Part shown: one piece after another, positions 49,701 to 58,700 of the stretch
Position numbering within the stretch: the stretch's first letter is position 1
Layout of the letters: every line of letters starts with the position of its first letter
Origin: Escarpia spicata
Lineage: Eukaryota > Annelida > Polychaeta > Sabellida > Siboglinidae
Length of the DNA: 64,000 bases
Direction: 5' to 3'
NCBI GenBank assembly: GCA_963995525.1
Contig: OZ023213.1
Span: forward strand, 50,592,987-50,656,986
Position numbers and translations under genes: made by a program
The notes under the pieces: model-generated
The model's database searches: none
The model's input: the letters and a program-made list of their open reading frames with translations, nothing else
What the model was told of the DNA's origin: nothing

Positions 49701-52700
49701 TACGTGTGTATGGGTGTGGGCATATACGTGTGTGTGGGTGTGTACGTGGGTGTGTGTGGGTGTATACGTGGGTGTGTGTGTGTGTGTGTATGGGTGTGGG
49801 CATATACGTGGGTGTGTGTGTGTGCGCATGCATGTGTGTTTGTGTAGACATTCCAACATTTTAATGAATGTAAAGACAGTTGTTATGGGTTTGAGTCAAG
49901 TGCAGTAAACATTGAGACCGTACACAAACATTTATATGGCTCTCATTTGTAAACAATTTCATAAAGATATTCTCACCATTATCATTCATGAAGTTTATGT
50001 ATAATAATTCACAATAACTGCAATATTCTTGACATAAATCTGTGTTAGTTTAATCGTACACATTTCATGAAACTGGCCCCGTGACTGCGAGAGCCTACAA
50101 GTTGGGTTCAGACCGCTATTTTTTGGTGCGTTCAGATCTGAGCCCGGAGCAGTGGGAGAAGATGAAGATTAAGAACAAGTGGAACAACGTAGAACTGAGG
50201 GACAACCGCTACAACCAGGTCAGCAGTGTCTAGGCAAATGTGTTCCCTTGTAAAATTGATGTGTCATGTTGCTGTGTCAGTGTTTGTGTCGATACTGATG
50301 TGTCATGTTGCTGTGTCAATGTTTGTGTCTGTGTTGACGCGTCATGTTACTGTTTCTGCGTTTGTGTCTATGCTGATGTGTCAGTGTTTGTGTCAGTGCT
50401 GATGTGTCATGTTGCTGTGTTAGTGTTTTTTGTCAGTGCTGATGTGTCATGTTGCTGTGTCTGTGTTTGTGTCTGTACTGATGTGTCATGTTGCTGTGTC
50501 AGTGTTTGTGTCGATGTTGATGTGTCATGTTGCTCTGTCAGTGTTTGTGTTGATGCTGACGTCTCATGTTGCTGTGTTAGTGTTTGTGTCAGTACTGATG
50601 TGTCATTTTGCTGTGTCATTGTTTGTGTAAATACTAATGTTGCTATATCGATCGATGTTGCTGTGTCAGTGTGTGTCGATGCTGATGCGTCATGTTGTTG
50701 TGTCAGTGTTTGTGTCTGCTGATGTGTCATGTTGCTGTGTCAGTGTGTGTCGATGCTGACCCGTCATGTTTCTGTGTCAGTGTTTGTGTCTGCTGATGTG
50801 TCAGTGTGTGTCAATGCTGATGCGTCATGTTGCTGTGTCAGGTCATTCACATGGTGTCTGCGGCGAATGGTGCCGAGTTGTTCTACTGCACTGACACACA
50901 CACAACGAGATACGAGGGTCTGGAACACGCACGCGACCTCGACCGCTCCACAGCACAGGTAAGTGAACCCATGTCTACGGTTGCCCAAATCTGGGGTTCC
51001 AGGATCGCCCACTGTACATCTGGGGTCCCAGGACCGACCACTGTACATCTGGGGTCCCAGGATCGCCCACTGTACATCTGGGGTCCCAGGATCGCCCACT
51101 GTACATCTGGGGTCCCAGGACCGACCACTGTACATCTGGGGTCCCAGGATCGCCCACTGTACATCTGGGGTCCCAGGATCGCCCACTGTACATCTGGGGT
51201 CCCAAGATCGCCCACTGTACATCTGGGGTTCCAGGATCGCCCACTGTACATCTGGGGTCCCAGGACCGACCACTGTACATCCGAATCAGTGTCATAATGA
51301 GGTGCGTAATAACAAGGGTATACTGGAGCCAAGGGTGACACACTATGCTCGTCCATAGTACTTATCAGTGTTTTGTACCTTGTAGTATAAAAGGTGTGGC
51401 TACAACACACACCAGGGCAGATAGTGTAACTTGATGAGGTGCAACAAAGTATCAGATTTATTTCATGTTGATTGTATCAGTGTAATTACGTGAGATATCT
51501 GATTAGATTGGGCAGTTATAACAATGTACGTATCAGATCTATTGTAATTATTATATATCTCGCCCTATACAGTGGCACGAATGCGGTGTTTGGCTGCTAT
51601 AAAAAAATGCTGCATACATTATAGTCTTGTTTGTAGGTTTTTCAGAATTATATTTGTGTTTCCGGTTATCTTACTGCCCCTGTTAAATATAGCCACGTCA
51701 ATGTGTTCTTACGACATGACATGGAAAGTACACAATGTTTGCAGCCAGGTATAAATCCAAGGAAAACCAGAAACCTTTGCTACCCAATCCAGTATGAAGC
51801 GGTCATGATATCGGAGATATGTTTCTCTCACATTGGTCTGAAGAAATTGTGGCGACATCTTCATAACAATAACAAATTACTCACAAAATACTAAAATGAC
51901 TACATACTGTAGTATAGTCAAACCTTGCTTTACAGTCACCTCGGTAATACAGCCACTTTGCAATTAAGGTCACCCTAAGACAGCCCCAAATAATTTCTGT
52001 AACAGTAAAATGTAAGAAATTAGTCCCGCTAATATGGTCACTTTGCTATTGAGGTCACTTTTGTCCAGTCGCAAGGCTGACCTTAATGGTGAGGTGCCAC
52101 TGTACTTGTGCTCAAATATCCCCCCAGAAAATAATAAAAGAGAAATCTGCCCTACCTAGATAACGTATAATTTGATAGCATGTAATAGGAAACACAAATG
52201 GTATTGAGAAAGGTGTTGTTGACTTTGATTGTTGCTAGGCATGGGTCGGACATCCATACTTTGATGTGATTGACAACACAACTGACTTTGAACGCAAGAT
52301 GGTGCGCATGGTGGCCGTAAGTGTGACAGTTGGTGGCCGTAAGTGTGACAGTTGGTGGCGGCAACATGATGAGTTCTCTCAATATGGTATGATTGTATGA
52401 ACACCCATAACTAACAGTTTGTATGATCTACATAGGGTCTCGTTTTTCTGTGTAATAAATGCATGAGGGATCAATCTGAATCAAATAGTTGAATTTGGCA
52501 TTATCTAGTGAAGTTAATTACAAAGATAAATGAGAGTAACATGTGCATGAGAGGCCTTGACATTAAGGTTTTGTGTCCATTAGCCCAGGGGGCCAGTCAA
52601 TTTCAAAAGTTACTGGCTCAGATTTTGTAAAAAAAAATATGTTGATACCAAGGTGCCTGTCGGTCACTTCACAAATAGTTCACAAAGATACCATGTGTAT

Positions 52701-55700
52701 CAAGTTTTCATTATGATTGGTGATGACCGATGCTGATGTAAACAACGTCTAGGTGTGCGACACTGTGACCGCTGTCCAGTCCTTGCCCTCGTTCTGCCCA
52801 AGGCAAAAATTTCCATTATGGAATATTATATGCACTAGCGTTTTATCATGCAGACGACAGCTGAGATTGCCTGCTATCCGTAGCCAACGTGCAACAAGAC
52901 CACTTAATCAGTGAATAATTAATGGGTCATTAATTATTATGGGCAATTCACCAATCACGAGGGTGGATACAGATGAGTTTGGCAGTGCATACATGTCACT
53001 GTATGTGTGGCTGAATTTAAGTTGCCATTATTTAATTAGTTATAACAAAACAAACATTGATTTAAATATCAAATAAAAAGATTAGGCTTTAGGGTTGTCC
53101 TATTTTTTTAGGTAGGGTCGGGTTACCGGAAACATGACGATGGTCAATCGGATTGAAACCAGTGGCTCGGAGGGTCAGTAAAATATGAAAACTGCTGGTC
53201 CGACATCCTCAAAAAAGGCACCGGGCCAGCAGGGCAGTATTAATGTCGAGTTTTTGTATCCAGAGACAAATAAAAGTTATTATTATAAATTTATAATTAT
53301 GTTGATGTGTTTGGTGCTGTTGCCCTAGGCTGTGTGTAACCGGCTGGACATAGACGCTGGAGACAGGCTCGCCCTAGACAGTCACAAGCGCAAGTTCCTT
53401 GTCCACACCCTGCCTTCAGACTTGGTACGTCACACATGACTGACCACAGAACTGTCACACACGACTGACCACATAACTCACACACAACTGACTGCAGAAC
53501 TGTCACACATGAATGACCGCAGAACTGTCACACATGGCCGACCACAGAACACATGACCGACCACAGAACTGTCACACACGACTGACCACAGAACTCACAC
53601 ACAACTGACCACAGAACTGTCACACACGACTGACCACATAACTCACACACAACTGACTGCAGAACTGTCACACATGAATGACCGCAGAACTGTCACACAT
53701 GGCCGACCACAGAACACATGACCGACCACAGAACTGTCACACACGACTGACCACAGAACTCACACACAACTGACCACAGAACTGTCACACAACCGACCAA
53801 AAAACTGAACTGTCACACATCACCAGTTTCAGAACTGTCACACATGTCCAACCACAGAACACATACATGACCGACCACAAAACTGTCACACTTGGCCGGC
53901 CGCATAACTGTCACACATGGCTGACCACTGTGTTCAGATACAAATGTCACACAAGAACAGATACAGTGGTCACACATGATTAGATACAGTGGTCAAGCAT
54001 GATTAGATACAGTGGTCAAGCATGATCAGATACAGTGGTCACACATGATCAGATACAGTGGTCATGCATGGTCAGATACAATCATCATACATGATCGACA
54101 ACAACTGTCACACATGATTGATTACAGAACTGTCACACGTGAAAGTTGGGCCACATTTATAAAACAATTGAAAATCTCTTAAATTGTTTATTGCTGAAGC
54201 CAGTAAAAATAAATTGTAAAAATTCTGAGCAATTCTGAGTCTTCCTAGCAAAAAACAACTGATCTATTTTGTGAATAACAGCATCATTATATTGGCACAC
54301 AATAGCTATCATGCTGAGAACATGTTCGGTGACTCTCTGTTAATGGTTCATGTTTCTGCCACCAGGTGTTCCCTCAGTTCCAGGACTTCATCGTCGTACA
54401 TGACTACCTCGTTACCCCGAACCGTCAGATGCAGGCTCGTATCCGAAGACGCGGCCAGAATGGTACGACTCAAGCCGCGGCTTGACCTTGGGGTCTCGGT
54501 GAAACGGGGTCAAACAAATCTAGTGCAGTTTGGTTGTCTCAGGACAGTGCCATTTAAAATGTGTTTTAAATAATAATGTAAATATATAATATATCTTAGA
54601 GCTGTAGATCCGGAATATAGATATTCTGTTAAAAGGCACATAAAATATATTCATATATATTAAAATATATACATACGTATGTATGTACATACTTATGTAG
54701 GTATATATATATATATACGTGTAATAAAAATGTCCAATATATAATTGTCATGCTTACACAGTAAACATTTCAGTTGAGATGTCGCGACGACATGTGACGG
54801 TTGTGATGTGATGGTTGTAGTGCGGTGGGACCAGACCAATTGTTGCTGGGACATGGAGACAGGCAACTGGACGTACACTCACACGATCCGACGGCCAGAG
54901 ATCAACAATGAACGCCCGGAGCTGAAGATGCAGATCAGTGCCCGCGAGTACAAGGTGGGAAAGAGAGTGGGGGAGAGAGGGAACAGGGTGGGGAGGAGTG
55001 AGAGAGTGGGAAGACAGGTGACAGAGAGGGGTGGGAGGGGAGAGAGAGTGGGATGGGAGGGGTGGGAGAAAGGGAGGGAAGATGGGGAGAGAGAGGGGGT
55101 GGCCTGGGAAGGGGGAGAGGGGTGGGAAACTGGGAGGGGAGAGACGGATGGGAAACTGGGAGGGGAGAGACGGATGGAAAACTGGGAGGGGAGGGAGGGG
55201 TGGGAGACGGGGAGGGGAGAGAAGGATGGGAGACTGGGGGGGGAGAAATGGATGGGAGACAGGGAGGGGAGAGAGGGTTGGGAGACAGGGAGGGGTGGGA
55301 GATTGGGAAGAGGAGGAAGGAAAAGGGAATCATTTAAAAATTACACGTGCATAAATTGTTAGAAAAACAGCCCCCAACCCTGGACTCAGATGAACGCATT
55401 TTACAGAATAGTCTGCCAATTGTGTTCACTAGCAAAATTTTCCATCCTCTTTGAACAAATGTCACCTGCCATAGATCTATTTTGCACACAAGCCAAAAGC
55501 AGCTGTCAAGGTCATGACCTATCAGCTTTGTGACCTTGGTACAGATGCACACCTTACAATATCATTTTTCAGCGTCCAGTTTAATTTCCTCAACAAATAA
55601 CAACAAATTAGTAAAATACATGTATTTTCAGAGCCACAGATAAAAAAAAAACAAGTTTAATTTTTGCTAAAATTTTAGCAACGAATCAAGAAACTATTGA

Positions 55701-58700
55701 AGATATATCAACAAATTAGGTATCATTAAAACATTTTTAAAGCTAATGATAAGTGGAATCCAAAAAGGGACAAAAGTCCATTTCACAATTTTGCGACTTA
55801 ATACCCACTGTGCTGTCACCAACCCTTAACCAATGAGTCATTTAGAAAAAATAAAGACCACATTTCTTCCAAAGGGTCGTAGATTGATCACTGAAAGTTT
55901 GTTGCCCAGGATACAAACTGTCTAGGAGGAAAACGTTAGCATCCTCCACGTACACACGCATGCATGCTCATGCACACACACACAGACGCGTGCACACGCG
56001 CACACTAGTTGGAGTGGTTAGATTGAGACTTGGTATGTTTCAGCTGTTGCTGGCCCAGCGAGATAAGGATCATCACACTGTGTACAAGAAACGTCGTTGC
56101 TTCCTCTGGAACAACCAGTACTTCCAACTGGACATCTATGAGAAACCCTGCGTGCCAAGGTTAGAGCAACTACATCATACTCTGATCACTTCAGTACTTC
56201 CTGTTTCAAAAAACCAGGCGAGCAATAAATCTCTGGCCTAAATATGCCAAATAATTTAGCGCGAGCGATTGATTAGTTTTATTTTAATCCGCTAGGTGGC
56301 ATTCCTGTTTGTCAGCAGTGTAACGACGCTGATGATTAAGTTGTTTTGTTTGTGGGACGGACGCTAGATGTCGGCACTGCGGCTTCCACCGCACACCCAT
56401 GACCCGAGCAGAGATCGTGCCAATGCTAATTTACGTGACAAGAACAGATTTTCTTTCAAACAAATGGGTGTATATTTTGCCACTAGAGGGCACCACATGC
56501 AGCAGGTCTGGTGATGCAACCGATAATGGCAATGATACTATCGCGATTCTATCTCGATAGCTGTAATTACTATTGCAATAGTCATGTCTATCACAATAGC
56601 CACATCTGTCACGATAGTCAGGTATGTTGAGCTACGTATCGCGTGGACGCAAATTTGCTGATTTTACCTACAACTGTTGATGTTGGATAGGTGGACTTGG
56701 TAAATAAGTAAATATTGTGTAATAAAGTTGAAAAATCATGTCTGTAAATAGCATCACAACGACACAAATAAACCTGCTGAAGTGATTAGCCAACTATCAA
56801 TAGTTCACTGTGATATCGTAGTTAACTATTGATAGTTAAATTGCATTGGTTAGATTGAGTTAACTATCGATAGTTAAATTTACTGTCGATAGTATTGCAT
56901 CACGACATCGACTATTGTGATGCATCAATATTTTGATGTATTGTTCCATCCCTATTCAAATGGTAGACAGGGAAACAAAGAGAAGGTGAACACACGGTAG
57001 ACAGAGAGAAGGTGAACACACGGTAGACAAAGAGAAGGTGAACACACGGTAGACAGGGAGACAAAGAGAAGGTGAACACACGATAGACAGGGAGACAAAG
57101 AGAAGGTGAACACACGGTAGACAAGGAGACAGAGAGAAGGTGAACACACGATAGACAGGGAGACAGATAGAAGGTGAACAGACGATAGACCGGGAGACAG
57201 AGAGAAGGTGAACACACGGTAGACAAAGTGAAGGTGAACACACGGTAGACAGGGAGAAGGTGAACACACGATAGACCGGGAGACAGAGAGAAGGTGAACA
57301 CACGGTAGACAGGGAGACAGAGAGAAGGTGAACACATGGTAGACTGGGAGACAGAGAGAAGGTGAACACATGGTAGACAGAGAGACAGAGAGAAGGTGAA
57401 CACATGGTAGACAGGGAGACAGAGAGAAGGTGAGCACATGGTAGACAAAGAGAAGGTGAACACACGGTAGACAGGGAGAAGGTGAACACACGGTAGACAG
57501 GGAGACAAAGAGAAGGTGAACACACGTTAGACAGGGAGACAAAGAGAAGGTGAACACATGGTAGACAGGGAGACAGAGAGAAGGTGAACACACGGTAGAC
57601 AGGGAGACAAAGAGAAGGTGAACACACGGTAGACAGGGAGACAAAGAGAAGGTGAACACACGGTAGACAGGGAGACAAAGAGAAGGTGAACACACGGTAG
57701 ACAGGGAGACAAAGAGAAGGTGAACACATGGTAGACAGGGAGACAAAGAGAAGGTGAACACATGGTAGACAGAGAGAAGGTGAACACATGGTAGACAGGG
57801 AGACAGAGAGAAGGTGAACACATGGTAGACAGGGAGAAGGTGAACACATGGAAAAGAAGCAAATACAGAAGCAGCCATCAGCCGAGACGAACACAACTAT
57901 GATCACCTGCAGTTATATGATGATGTCATAGTTCCACGTAAAAAGTGTGCATTTAAAAGCTATCAAAGGAAGGTTGCTGTATTGAGGAATTGGGCCAGCA
58001 GTATTATATTATTGTAATGGTTTATCACCAGAGATATCATAATGTGATTACCTGTTTACAGTAATCAATATGACTTTGATCAGTGTTATGAAGATTCATT
58101 TATTATTTTTGTATTTGTCCACAAAGTATTTGGTGTGTGTGCGTGCACGTGTGCGTGCATGCGTGTGTGAAGGTCTTGTACTCCTGGAGAATTTATTTGT
58201 CCACAAAGTAATGCTCTAATAGACGTGAGGGTCTCGTGTGTTCTAGATGTGAGGGTCTCGTGTGTTCTAGACGTGAGGGTCTCGTGTGTTCTAGATGTGA
58301 AGGTCTCATGTGTTCTAGACGTGAGGGTCTGGTGTGTTCTAAATGTGAGGGTATGGTGTGTTCTAGACGTGAGGGTCTGGTGTGTTCTAGACGTGAGGGT
58401 CTGGTGTGGTCTAGACGTGAGGGTCTCGTGTGTTCTAGACGTGAGGGTCTTGTGTGTTCTAAATGTGAGGGTCTCGTGTGTTCTAGACATGAGGATCTCG
58501 TGTGTTCTAGACGTGAGGGTCTGGTGTGTTCTAGACGTGAGGGTCTTGTGTGTTCTAAATGTGAGGGTCTCGTGTGTTCTAGACATGAGGATCTCGTGTG
58601 TTCTAGACGTGAGGGTCTCGTGTGTTCTAGACGTGAGGGTCTTGTGTGTTCTAAATGTGAGGGTCTCGTGTGTTCTAGACATGAGGGTCTGGTGTGTTCT

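Noticed and set aside
56952..57906. 314-316-codon minus-strand frames ([13 protein letters not shown])
   Set aside because: They arise because the minisatellite unit lacks stops on that strand; two frames are open at once.
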